A stretch of DNA of 64,000 nt from Brevundimonas aurantiaca (GTDB taxonomy: Bacteria > Pseudomonadota > Alphaproteobacteria > Caulobacterales > Caulobacteraceae): contig NZ_JACHOQ010000003.1 in assembly GCF_014199955.1 (NCBI RefSeq), forward strand, positions 372,001-436,000. The letters are read 5' to 3'. The translations under genes and the position numbers were made by a program. Within the stretch, counting starts at the first letter, position 1; every line of letters begins with the position of its first letter. The notes beneath the pieces are model-generated. The model was not told the origin of the DNA. It worked only from the letters and a program-made list of their open reading frames with translations, and did no database searches. This document shows positions 1 through 8,180 of this stretch, one piece after another.

Positions 1-538
1 GTTCGACGTCCCCCTTCAGCACCACGGTCTCGTGGGTGACTTTTTCCTCGAGTGAGCGCAGGCGCAGGGCGCCGTCGAAGCTGCGCGACACCGTCAGCTG
101 GCTGGCCGGGCCGGTTCGCATGGTCAGGCCGATCAGGCGGGCGTCGCCTCGGCCGTCGCGCGGCTTGGCGATGGCGGTCTCGAAACGAAGGCCGGCGCGC
201 AGGTCGGACAGGTCGAAGGCGTTGGCGACGGTGGCGGCGACGGCGCTGGCCTCTTCCGGGGCGACGCCGGTGCGGCGCACGGCCTCTTCAAAGGTTTCGC
301 CGCGACGGATCTGGACGGGAACGGCCTCCGGGGCGGTCATGCCGGCCGGAGCATTGGCGGCGGCGAAGGCCTGAACCTCCATGGCGGCCATCTGGGCCGA
401 GGAGGGGACGGGAACTTCTTCAGCCCTGGCGGGTTGATAGACTCTGCCGGCCAGAAGCGCCACCGAGACCGCGGCGGCGGCGGTCAGAGCGTGCGGGGCG
501 AGGCGCATCGGCTGTCGGCGAGGGTCGAACTGAGCCAT
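1..538 (-). CDS. probable M23-family metallopeptidase, N-terminal part (truncated by window edge)
   Basis: The frame is open from an ATG at 538 to the window edge and shows 179 residues. A hydrophobic stretch at about residues 13-30 looks like a signal anchor or signal peptide. Residues of the form VPVQIRRGETFEEAVRRTG and the following helix-rich stretch resemble the LysM-like/OapA-like N-terminal region that precedes the catalytic domain in alphaproteobacterial M23 endopeptidases; the HETVVLKGDVE segment at the edge also fits that family. The catalytic Zn-binding domain would lie outside the window, so the peptidase assignment is an inference from the N-terminal region only. If correct, the protein is an envelope enzyme cutting peptidoglycan cross-links. 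It is divergent from the ydbH-like gene. Confidence 0.55.
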   Translation of the reverse strand, partial: MAQFDPRRQPMRLAPHALTAAAAVSVALLAGRVYQPARAEEVPVPSSAQMAAMEVQAFAAANAPAGMTAPEAVPVQIRRGETFEEAVRRTGVAPEEASAVAATVANAFDLSDLRAGLRFETAIAKPRDGRGDARLIGLTMRTGPASQLTVSRSFDGALRLRSLEEKVTHETVVLKGDVE

Positions 539-876
539 CGGTCTCGTCGTGCTGCAACGCCAGAGGCGTCAAACCATAGTCACCAAACTGCGCCGCATTC
601 CTGAAAATGCGAAGGCTAGGCCTATACCTCGCCTGTTCCACTTTGGGAAGGCGGTTGCTTACAAGGCGTTAAGAGACGGCTCAAGCCCGTAAGGGTGCGT
701 AGTCGTCCTGCCCCCGTTCCATAGGTCGCCCTCTTATCGCCCCGCTTGGCTGCAACGGAAGATGAGAACGGACGTTGCGGACGCGCGTCTTCAAGGCGAC
801 GCTTGGGGCGTAAATCTTCATCGGGGGCAGCGATGGCGGTCTGGAAAATGGTTCTTTCGCTTTCCGGTCTGGACGT
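539..876. other. 338-bp divergent intergenic region
   Basis: This lies between the minus-strand M23-type gene and the plus-strand YdbH-like gene. Open frames here are short or are extensions of shadows, with no convincing start or coding signal. It presumably holds the two divergent promoters, but I see no clear -35/-10 pair, terminator hairpin or structured RNA. The YdbH frame is open only from 814, where a TAA precedes it. Confidence 0.5.
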
Positions 877-3800
877 TTGACCGATACGACGACGCCATCC
901 GACCGGTCGCGTCCGCCGTCCCGGCGGAACGATCCGCTGCGTCGGCTCGGCCGCGTCGCCGGCGTTGGGGTGCTGGTCGTCGCCCTCCTGCTGGCGGCGC
1001 TTTATCTGAATCGTCGAGCGGCGGCGCGCGAGGTCCTGGTGGGTTGGCTGGACCGGCGCGGGGTCCAGGCGGAGGTCGAGGTCGAGCGGATCGAGCTGGA
1101 CGGCTTCGTCGGGCGTATCCGCATCGGCGATCCCAAAAATCCGGACGTGACGGTCGAGCGGGTCGAGGTGGACTACGCCGTGGCCTGGCCCTGGTCGAAG
1201 ACGGGGCTGGGAGTGACGCCCAGCCGCGTTCGACTGGTCAGGCCGGTGATGCGCGCCAGTTGGAAGGACGGGAAGCTGGCGTTCGGATCGCTGGACCCGG
1301 TGATCAAATCCTTCACGGGCGGCCCGCCGCGTCCGGATGCGCGCGCGCCCCTGGTCATCGTCGAAGACGGCCGGGCGCTGTTGGAGACGGACTACGGCGC
1401 CGTGCGGATTCTGGGCGATGCGCGGGTGGACGACGGCAAGCTGATGCGGCTGAAGGCGGCGGTTCCGGCGACCGTGCTTCAAAGCGGCGAGGTTCAGGCC
1501 CAGGGGTTCGCCGCTGCGATCGATCTGACGACGACCGGCGACCGGGTGAAATTGAAATTGCGTGGTGAGGCCGAGCGTTTCGTCGGCGCCGGCCTGAGCG
1601 GGCGTCGGGCCCTGCTGAGCCTGGACGGAGACCTGCCTTATCCGGATTTGAAGACGCGACGCGGCGATGGCCGCGCGCGCCTCCATGCGCGTTTGACGGG
1701 CGAGGTTCTCGGCCTGGGGGCGACCCAGGCGCGTGATGCAGAGATCCAGGCCCGGTTCGACGGTCGAACCGCCGGATGGATCGAAGACTTCCAGCTGGAC
1801 GGCGAGACCGGCCTGGCCTTGGCGGCGGCGGCCGTGGACGGCCCGGGGCTGAAGGCGACGCAGGCGCGGGTCCGGGCGGAGGGCGGACGCCTTGAGGTCA
1901 AGCGCGCAGACGCCCTGGGCTGGGGGCTGGAGACGCCGCTGGTCCTGACCGCCGAGGCCGGCGCGGCGGGCGGGGTCGAGGCGCGCGGTCTTTCGATCCG
2001 TTCCGGAGCCTTGACGTTGGGCGGGCGCGACGCGGCTTTCGAGGCGACCGGGCCGGTCAAGGCCGGCTTCGACCGTATCGGCTGGGGCGACCTGACGTTA
2101 AGGCGTGGGACCGCCGATCTGAGCCTGGACGTCGTCAAGGACGAGGCGGTCCGCATCGTCGCCCAGGGCGCAATCCGGTCGGCGGACGGCGCCTGGCCCC
2201 TGTTCGGGCCGGTCGGGCCCGACGACATCGCCGAACTGGCCGAGATGAAGCGGGCGTTGGGCGGTTTCGCCCTGAACGCCCCGGCGGTTCGCCTGGTCAC
2301 AGGGTCGGCCGGGACGGAGGCCAGCGTCCTGCGACCGGTCACGGCCAAGCCCGCCAACGGCGGCGTGTTGACCCTGTCGCAGCCGGCGGGCCAGACCGCC
2401 TACGCCGCCGAGCCGGGACGGCTGGGCGGCGGCGCGCTGAGGTTGACGGCGACGCGGGGACGGGGACTGCCGGAAATGGCGGTGGACGTACCGCAGTGGC
2501 GGCTGACCGACGCCGGCTTCGAGGCTCAACTGGACGGCCGTGCGCGACTGGATTTCGACGTGGCGCGCGGGATCGACGCCCGAACGCGGGGGCTTCTGGC
2601 CCTTGCGGACGGACGGATCACCTACACCACCCCCGAATGTGTGGATCTGACGGTCGAACGGCTGGAGCTGGACGAGAACGACGTCCATGAAGTCGCCGGC
2701 GCCCTCTGTCCCACGGACGCGCCCTTGCTCAGCGCCAAGGAGGGGGTCTGGCGCGTCGTCGGCGGCTTTGATCGCCTTTCGGCCCAGGCGCCCTTCCTGG
2801 GCATGCGGTTCGAAGGGGCCGCCGGTCGGGTGACGGTGGACGGCGCATCCTCCGGCGTGGGGCTGACGGCGACGGTGACCCAGGCGCGGGCGGTGGACGC
2901 CCTGACCCCGAAGCGGTTCGAACCGCTCGCCGCCGTCGGACAGGTGCGGCTGGCGGACGAGGTGTGGCGCGGCGGTTTCGACCTGGAAGGGACCGGCAAG
3001 GCGGCAGGGGCCGCCTTGGGGCGGTTGACCTTGACCCACGACGGCCGCAGCGGCGCCGGCGGCCTCCAGATTTCGGTTCCCCAGGTGACCTTCGTCGAGG
3101 GCGGCCTGCAACCAGCCATGCTGACGCCCCTGGTTGCAGACCTGGTGCAGTCGCCCGTGACCGGTTCGGTCGCCTTCGAGGGCCGGTTCGACTGGACCAA
3201 GACCGCCGAACCCACGTCGAGCGGGCGTCTGAGCGTGCCGGGGCTGGACTTCGTCAGCCCGGCCGGGGCGGTCAAGGGCGTCAAGGGCGACATCGTCTTC
3301 ACCAGCCTGACGCCGCTGATCACCGCGCCGGATCAGAAGCTGACGGTGGACAGTCTGGCCGTGGGGACGGAGGCGACGGATCTGGACCTGACCTTCGCCG
3401 TCGACGCAGCCGGGATCAAGATCTCCGCAGGCTCGGTTCAAGCCGGCGGCGGCGTCGTCTCGGTGGAGCCGTTCGTCGTGCCGCTGGACGCCGCCCAGCC
3501 CTATGACGGGGTGGTGGTGCTGGACCGGGTCCAACTGGGCGATGTGGTGGCCGACACCGGTTTCGACGACAAGGTGGTGCTGGACGCGGTGGTTTCGGGC
3601 CGTCTGCCCTTCACCATGGACCCCAAGACAGGACTGACGATCCGCAACGGGAGCCTGGCGGCGGTTCAGCCCGGGCGGCTGTCGATCAAGCGCGAGGTTC
3701 TGACCGATGTGGACGCCGGCGGAGGCGGGGCGGAGGTGCCGCCGAACATGGTCGAGGATCTGGCCTATCAGGCGATGGAGAACCTGGCCTTCGACGTGCT

Positions 3801-4068
3801 TAGCGCCGATGTGAACAGTCTGGACGGCGGGCGGCTGTCGGTCCTGTTCCGTATTCGCGGCCGGCACGCGCCGCCCCAGCGTCAGGAACTGCGTCTGACC
3901 CTGGCGGAGTTGATCAGTCGTGAATTTCTCAAGCGGGAACTGCCCCTGCCGTCCGGCACCCAGATCGACCTGACGCTGGACACGACCCTGAACGCCAATC
4001 AGCTGTTCTCGGATCTGCTGGCGGTGAATCGCGCCCGCCAAGGGCAGCAGGAGGAGACGGCGCCGTGA
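877..4068 (+). CDS. ydbH: YdbH-family AsmA-like intermembrane bridge protein
   Basis: This 1063-residue protein has one N-terminal membrane anchor (about residues 27-46, VAGVGVLVVALLLAALYL) followed by a very long beta-rich periplasmic region, as in the AsmA/TamB/YdbH class. It is longer than the roughly 880-residue E. coli YdbH. The family is thought to form a hydrophobic groove carrying phospholipid between inner and outer membrane. The identification depends largely on the two next genes, which match YnbE and YdbL, the E. coli YdbH partners. The start is a TTG; the frame is closed upstream by TAA at 811-813 and no ATG or GTG lies between that stop and the anchor, so TTG at 877 is the best choice, although its Shine-Dalgarno match is weak. 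Confidence 0.8.
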   Translation: MTDTTTPSDRSRPPSRRNDPLRRLGRVAGVGVLVVALLLAALYLNRRAAAREVLVGWLDRRGVQAEVEVERIELDGFVGRIRIGDPKNPDVTVERVEVDYAVAWPWSKTGLGVTPSRVRLVRPVMRASWKDGKLAFGSLDPVIKSFTGGPPRPDARAPLVIVEDGRALLETDYGAVRILGDARVDDGKLMRLKAAVPATVLQSGEVQAQGFAAAIDLTTTGDRVKLKLRGEAERFVGAGLSGRRALLSLDGDLPYPDLKTRRGDGRARLHARLTGEVLGLGATQARDAEIQARFDGRTAGWIEDFQLDGETGLALAAAAVDGPGLKATQARVRAEGGRLEVKRADALGWGLETPLVLTAEAGAAGGVEARGLSIRSGALTLGGRDAAFEATGPVKAGFDRIGWGDLTLRRGTADLSLDVVKDEAVRIVAQGAIRSADGAWPLFGPVGPDDIAELAEMKRALGGFALNAPAVRLVTGSAGTEASVLRPVTAKPANGGVLTLSQPAGQTAYAAEPGRLGGGALRLTATRGRGLPEMAVDVPQWRLTDAGFEAQLDGRARLDFDVARGIDARTRGLLALADGRITYTTPECVDLTVERLELDENDVHEVAGALCPTDAPLLSAKEGVWRVVGGFDRLSAQAPFLGMRFEGAAGRVTVDGASSGVGLTATVTQARAVDALTPKRFEPLAAVGQVRLADEVWRGGFDLEGTGKAAGAALGRLTLTHDGRSGAGGLQISVPQVTFVEGGLQPAMLTPLVADLVQSPVTGSVAFEGRFDWTKTAEPTSSGRLSVPGLDFVSPAGAVKGVKGDIVFTSLTPLITAPDQKLTVDSLAVGTEATDLDLTFAVDAAGIKISAGSVQAGGGVVSVEPFVVPLDAAQPYDGVVVLDRVQLGDVVADTGFDDKVVLDAVVSGRLPFTMDPKTGLTIRNGSLAAVQPGRLSIKREVLTDVDAGGGGAEVPPNMVEDLAYQAMENLAFDVLSADVNSLDGGRLSVLFRIRGRHAPPQRQELRLTLAELISREFLKRELPLPSGTQIDLTLDTTLNANQLFSDLLAVNRARQGQQEETAP

Positions 4069-4144
4069 GCCCGGCCATTCAGAGACCGTTCACGCGCAGC
4101 CGTGCTATTGCATCATCAAACCTGATCGAGCCGGAGTCTAAGCC

Positions 4145-4327
4145 ATGATCACCAAGCGCCAGTTGGCCGGACTGGGCCTCGGAGCCGCCGCCCTCGCGGC
4201 CTGCGCCCCGACGGTCCGTCTGGAGGTTGCGCCCATCCAGATCTACGCCAAATTGGACGCAGACGTGCGTGTCCGGCTGGATCAAGAGTTGCAGCAGCTG
4301 CTGCAACAGAACCCCAACCTCTTCTGA
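4145..4327 (+). CDS. ynbE: YnbE-family small lipoprotein
   Basis: This 60-residue protein has a lipoprotein signal ending in LAAC (Cys20) and a short mature part, PTVRLEVAPIQIYAKLDADV followed by a polar Gln-rich helix, which is the characteristic YnbE composition. In E. coli the lipidated protein sits in the outer membrane and completes the YdbH bridge. It starts 76 bp after the ydbH stop and is followed 33 bp later by ydbL, so the three genes probably form one transcript. The gene is easily missed because of its length; lipobox, size and order support it strongly. Confidence 0.85.
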   Translation: MITKRQLAGLGLGAAALAACAPTVRLEVAPIQIYAKLDADVRVRLDQELQQLLQQNPNLF

Positions 4328-4360
4328 TCGCCTCGCTTTTTCCTGAAAGGACAGGCTGAC

Positions 4361-4720
4361 ATGAGCTTTCGCAGATTTATCGCCGTCGGCGCCGTCGCCG
4401 CCGCCGTCTCCATGGCCGGCGCCGCCCTGGCTCAGACCAGCGCCCAAAAGGCCATGATCGATCAGGCCAAGGCCGCCGGGGTCGTGGGCGAACAGGCGGA
4501 CGGCTATCTGGGCTTCCGCACCTCAAGCGCCGACGCCGATCTGCGCGCGGCCGTCGAAGCGACCAACGCCGGCCGCCGCGCCGCCTACGCCCGCAGCGCC
4601 GCCGAGGCGGGCGCCACCCCCGACGTGGCCGGGGCCCGGATGTTCCAGAGCCAGCTTCTGCCCCGGATTCCGGCCGGCCAATGGTATCGAAACGCCCAGG
4701 GCCAGTGGGTCCAGCGCTGA
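4361..4720 (+). CDS. ydbL: YdbL-family (DUF1318) periplasmic protein
   Basis: This 119-residue protein has a cleavable signal peptide (MSFRRFIAVGAVAAAVSMAG, cleavage after ALA-Q near residue 25). The mature part is a DUF1318 domain: AKAAGVVGEQADGYLGF, a central helix with ATNAGRRAAYARSA, and a C-terminal segment ending in GQWYRNAQGQWVQR. In E. coli YdbL is a periplasmic accessory, proposed to chaperone the YdbH-YnbE bridge. An AAAGGA ribosome-binding site lies about 10 bp before the ATG. It is the last gene of the ydbH-ynbE-ydbL operon; the next gene is convergent. Confidence 0.85.
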   Translation: MSFRRFIAVGAVAAAVSMAGAALAQTSAQKAMIDQAKAAGVVGEQADGYLGFRTSSADADLRAAVEATNAGRRAAYARSAAEAGATPDVAGARMFQSQLLPRIPAGQWYRNAQGQWVQR

Positions 4721-4741
4721 GGTCTTGGGCGGCCTGACGCC

Positions 4742-5896
4742 TCAGGCCGCCGCTCGGCGCGCTGAAAGCGCCGGTTTGAGCAGGCCTTCCGCCAGGGCGC
4801 GCACCACCGGCACGGCGACGGCGTCGCCCATCAGCTTCAGGGCCGCGCTCTGGCTGGGCGGCAACAGATAGTCGTCCGACACGCCCATCAGGCGCGCCGC
4901 TTCGCGGCCGGTCAGCCGCCGCACCCGGGCGCGTCCCCCGTCGCAGACGACGACATATTGGCGCGACGAACCGCCGGCCGGCGTTCTGAGGCAGCCCGCC
5001 AGGCCGTCGAACCGGATTTCGAGCCGTTGGACCTTGCGGCCGTTTTCTCGGCGAACCCGGCGATAGGCGGCGCCGACCGTGCGCCGGCCCGAGGCGATCG
5101 CCGCCTCCAGACGGGCGCGGTGCAGCGGAGCGGCCAGGGCCAGGATCGCCTCGCCGTCGTCCAGCCAGACGGCGGTCTCGTCCGGTTCCAGAAGGGCGTC
5201 GAGGTCAAGATTGCGGCGCGACGGAACCGGCAGGCTCCACCAGGTCCAGGCGTCACGCGCCGCCTGCGGCAGACGGGCCTGGGCCGCGATCAGCCGGGAT
5301 GAGTGGAAAGGGCCGTTCGGCGCGCGCGTCTGCGGCGCCGCAGCAGCAATCTCTTCGGCCATGGCGACGACGAAAAGGCGCGGGCGCGACTGGGGCAGCC
5401 AGTAGGCGGCGTCCATTTCCAAGGCCCCGATCCGCCAGCCGCCGGCCGCCATGGCCGTGCAGACGGCGGCGAAGTCCTCTCCCTGCGCTGCGCCCGAGGT
5501 CAACAGACCGATCACATTCTCCAGAACGATGATCCCGGGCGCTCGTCCCTCGCGCGACAAGCCCTCGATCAGACGCCAGAAACCCCAGAAGGCGCCGGAC
5601 CGCCCCGCTGTCAGCCCGCCGCGCCCACCCGCCAGGCTGACGTCCTGGCAGGGGGACGAAGCCCAGGCCAGGTCCGGCGCGCCGGGCAGGTCCGCCGTCG
5701 TCAGGTCCCAGACGTCGCCCAGATGAAACGGGATCTGCGGATGATTGGCCGTGAAGGCGGCCGCCTTGGCCCGGTCCATGTCATTGGCGAAGACGATGTC
5801 TATTCCCGAGACGCCGCCGGGATTGGCCACGTCCAAGCCGAGGCCGGCCAAACCGCCGCCGGCGAAGAACTCGTATGCGGTCAGGCGAATCGACAT
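4742..5896 (-). CDS. DNA (cytosine-5) methyltransferase, solitary
   Basis: The 384-residue protein has the ordered C5-methyltransferase motifs: AdoMet-binding FFAGGGLAGLGLD near the N-terminus (motif I), SSPCQDVSLAGG with the catalytic Pro-Cys (motif IV), LENVIGL (motif VI) and QSRPRLFVVAM (motif VIII), and a C-terminal GDAVAVPVVRALAEGL (motif X). It transfers methyl from AdoMet to C5 of cytosine in a DNA target that cannot be read from the sequence. I placed the start at the ATG giving MSIRLTAYEFFAGGG, just before motif I; the frame runs open further upstream but overlaps the divergent lipoprotein. No restriction endonuclease gene is adjacent, so it may be an orphan methylase. Confidence 0.9.
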   Translation of the reverse strand: MSIRLTAYEFFAGGGLAGLGLDVANPGGVSGIDIVFANDMDRAKAAAFTANHPQIPFHLGDVWDLTTADLPGAPDLAWASSPCQDVSLAGGRGGLTAGRSGAFWGFWRLIEGLSREGRAPGIIVLENVIGLLTSGAAQGEDFAAVCTAMAAGGWRIGALEMDAAYWLPQSRPRLFVVAMAEEIAAAAPQTRAPNGPFHSSRLIAAQARLPQAARDAWTWWSLPVPSRRNLDLDALLEPDETAVWLDDGEAILALAAPLHRARLEAAIASGRRTVGAAYRRVRRENGRKVQRLEIRFDGLAGCLRTPAGGSSRQYVVVCDGGRARVRRLTGREAARLMGVSDDYLLPPSQSAALKLMGDAVAVPVVRALAEGLLKPALSARRAAA

Positions 5897-5977
5897 TCCC
5901 GCACCATAACTCAGCCGCCGCCCTTGACCGAAGGGGATGTCGCCCACACTTGCGGGGCGAATCAAAAGAGGCTGTGC

Positions 5978-6442
5978 ATGCGTCCGATCGCCCCCGCCCT
6001 GACGGCGGCCGCCCTGACCCTGAGCCTGACCTTGGTCGGCGGCTGTTATGACCGCAAGGATCAGACGCCGGAGGCCGCGCCGCCGCCTGAGCCCGCCCCC
6101 GTGCTGGCGGGCGTCGATCTGGGCAAGCCGGTGCGCGCTCTCGGAACCGAACCCTTCTGGAGCGTCGAAATCACGCCGGACGGCCTGACCTACACCCGTG
6201 TGGATCAGCCGGCGCAGCATGCGCCGAACCGGGGCGCCACGGTGCAGGGCACGGTCGCCACCTACGCCACCTCTACCGATCTGAACGAAGCGCTAAACGT
6301 CGTCCTGATCGCCACCGAATGTTCGGACGGCATGAGCGATCGCACCTATCCCCTGACGGCCAAGGTCGAGATCGGCGACGACACCCTGACCGGCTGCGCC
6401 GCCTCGGTGGCGGCGTTGGCAACCAGAGACGAGGCCGGCTGA
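5978..6442 (+). CDS. putative lipoprotein with COG3650-like domain
   Basis: The 154-residue product starts MRPIAPALTAAALTLSLTLV and has a VGGC lipobox at Cys24, so it should be an acylated envelope protein. After a Pro-rich linker, the segment ALGTEPFWSVEITPDGLTY resembles the conserved core of COG3650 proteins, often annotated only as membrane or META-type lipoproteins; function unknown. A Cys pair (ECSDGMSD and LTGC) in the last third may form a disulfide. It is divergent from the cytosine methyltransferase, with 81 bp between start codons, and convergent with the LysR gene. The assignment of lipoprotein is firm; the family is moderate. Confidence 0.7.
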   Translation: MRPIAPALTAAALTLSLTLVGGCYDRKDQTPEAAPPPEPAPVLAGVDLGKPVRALGTEPFWSVEITPDGLTYTRVDQPAQHAPNRGATVQGTVATYATSTDLNEALNVVLIATECSDGMSDRTYPLTAKVEIGDDTLTGCAASVAALATRDEAG

Positions 6443-6463
6443 GTCACAGCTAGGCGCCTATCT

Positions 6464-7378
6464 TCAGTCGGCCGCTGCCCCGATGATCGCCTGTCTGAGC
6501 CAAGACGCCACCGTCTGAACCCTTTCGTCCTCCCAAGCTTCAGGGGTCGCGGCCAAATGGTATGGTTGCCCCTGGAGAATCGGACCGAAGGGATTGACCA
6601 GAAGCCCCGCTTCCAACTCGGGTCGCGCCAGCTCAAGGGCCGCGATTGCGGCGCCCCGGCCCGCTGTCGCGGCGGCCAACGCATGGGTGTCGTCAGAGAA
6701 GCGAGCGCCCTTTTCCACGGCCAATCCGCTTAGCCCAGCCTCCGTCGCCCATCGCTTCCAATCGGGGTCGTCCCCGGCGCGTCTCCAGTCGATATGAAGC
6801 AAGGGGACGCTAAACAGGTCGTCGACGCGGGTCAGGCGGAGACGAGGGCTGCTGACCACGCCGAAACGTTCCGAGACGAGCGGTTCTGACACCAAGCCGG
6901 AAAAGGGGCCGGCTCCATAGCGCACCGCCAGATCGGCTCCGCCTCCGTTGAGATCGACCACGGCGTCGCTCGCGTGGAGCCGCAAATCCAAATCGCCGGC
7001 CTGGAAATCTGCGAGGGCCGGGATCAGCCGCCGCGCGGTGAAGAGGACGGGCGCGGTCAAGGTCACCGCCTTTCGCCGGTCGTGCTGCCGGATGTCCGCA
7101 AGCGTTCGTTCGAAGGCGTCGAAGCCGCCCTGGAGGGTTGGAAGAAGCGTTTCGCCGGCCTTCGTCAAGACCACCCGGCGGACTAGGCGAAGGAAGAGCG
7201 GCTGTCCCAGCCACTCTTCCAAAAGGCGGACCTGATGGCTGACAGCGGTCGGCGTCACGCAAAGCTCTTCGGCCGCGCGCCGGAAGCTCAGACGTCGGGC
7301 GGCCGCCTCGAACGCGCGCAAAGCCCCCAGGGGCGGCAGTCTTCGCTGTGTCACTACGGATGAATCCATTTCACCCAT
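6464..7378 (-). CDS. LysR-family transcriptional regulator (GcvA-like)
   Basis: This 304-residue protein has an N-terminal winged helix (LGALRAFEAAARRLSFRRAA, then CVTPTAVSHQVRLLEEWLG, about residues 18-60) and a C-terminal periplasmic-binding-like effector domain. The overall form, with the PTAVSHQ recognition helix, is of the GcvA/AmpR branch. It is divergent from an FMN-dependent quinone reductase gene, the usual LysR arrangement, so it probably controls that gene and itself. An alternative start at the Met four residues on is possible. The ligand cannot be told. Confidence 0.88.
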   Translation of the reverse strand: MGEMDSSVVTQRRLPPLGALRAFEAAARRLSFRRAAEELCVTPTAVSHQVRLLEEWLGQPLFLRLVRRVVLTKAGETLLPTLQGGFDAFERTLADIRQHDRRKAVTLTAPVLFTARRLIPALADFQAGDLDLRLHASDAVVDLNGGGADLAVRYGAGPFSGLVSEPLVSERFGVVSSPRLRLTRVDDLFSVPLLHIDWRRAGDDPDWKRWATEAGLSGLAVEKGARFSDDTHALAAATAGRGAAIAALELARPELEAGLLVNPFGPILQGQPYHLAATPEAWEDERVQTVASWLRQAIIGAAAD

Positions 7379-7461
7379 CCATCGAAAATTTTGCGTTCGT
7401 CAACCGTACCTACAGAAAAATAAGCTCGCATGTCTTCCATATCACGTGAGTTCAGCTTGTC
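7379..7461. promoter_or_regulatory. divergent lysR/azoR control region
   Basis: The 83 bp between the two divergent start codons is AT-richer than the surroundings. It contains CGAAAATTTTGCG at about 7383-7395, with a perfect 8-bp AAAATTTT palindrome, and further A/T tracts. A LysR regulator would be expected to bind here, but no single T-N11-A site stands out, so the position of the operator is a guess. Confidence 0.35.
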
Positions 7462-8166
7462 ATGAGCCCCTCCATCCTAGACCCAATTCGCCTGCTTCAC
7501 ATCGACTCCAGCGCACGGCAGGGAGAGTCCGGGCGCGACAAGCATGGATCGCATACCCGCCGCCTCAGTCGACGTTTCATCCATCGTTGGAGGGAGATGA
7601 GGCCGCAGGACATCGTCGATTATCTTGACGTGGGACGGACGCCGCCGACGCCGGTGAGCCAGGCCTGGATCGCCGCCGCCTTCTGTCCGCCTGAACTGCG
7701 CACGGAAGCTCAGAAGGTCGTATTGGCGGAGAGCGACGCCTTGACTGACGCCTTGATGAAGGCGGATCTCGTCGTCATCGGCGCGCCCATGTACAATTTC
7801 GGATTGCCCGCACCGCTAAAGGCTTGGATCGACAATGTGGTGCGTGTCGGGGTGACCTTCGGTTTCGATCGCGCGCGATCAGACGTTCCCTATTGGCCTA
7901 TGCTGCCGACAGGCAAGCGTCTGATCATTCTGACGGCGCGTGGTGACTATGGTTATGGACCGGACGGCCGTTTGGCGCACATGAATCTCGTGGAGGCGGG
8001 GCTGAAGATTCCCCTTGCCTACATCGGTCTTTACGAAAGCGAAGTCGTCGCCGTTGAATACGACGAGTTTTCCGACGATCGTCTCGCCGCCTCGATCTCG
8101 GAAGCCGAGATGTCCGTGGATGCTTTGGTCGATCAGTTGGCCATGGCAGAGTACCCCGCCACTTGA
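7462..8166 (+). CDS. FMN-dependent NADH:quinone oxidoreductase / azoreductase family
   Basis: The 234-residue protein has a flavodoxin-like fold: LLHIDSSARQGESGR at the N-terminus binds the FMN phosphate, and APMYNFGLPAPLKAWIDNVV (about residues 110-130) is the hallmark AzoR segment that holds the flavin. Such enzymes reduce quinones and azo compounds with NADH, in the cytoplasm, and are usually part of electrophile defence. A 60-residue region after the N-terminal motif is longer and more basic than in E. coli AzoR. The gene is divergent from a LysR regulator. Its G+C looks slightly lower than the flanks, as does the regulator's. Confidence 0.85.
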   Translation: MSPSILDPIRLLHIDSSARQGESGRDKHGSHTRRLSRRFIHRWREMRPQDIVDYLDVGRTPPTPVSQAWIAAAFCPPELRTEAQKVVLAESDALTDALMKADLVVIGAPMYNFGLPAPLKAWIDNVVRVGVTFGFDRARSDVPYWPMLPTGKRLIILTARGDYGYGPDGRLAHMNLVEAGLKIPLAYIGLYESEVVAVEYDEFSDDRLAASISEAEMSVDALVDQLAMAEYPAT

Positions 8167-8180
8167 GGCGGCCCGACGCT

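Noticed and set aside
2098..4041. Minus-strand open frame of about 650 codons opposite the YdbH-like gene
   Set aside because: Composition is Gln/Arg/His-rich with no family match, and it is the mirror of a real gene with strong operon context.
5897..6220. N-terminal extension of the cytosine methyltransferase
   Set aside because: The frame is open but gives Gln/Gly/Arg-rich peptide overlapping the divergent lipoprotein gene; motif I lies directly after the chosen Met.
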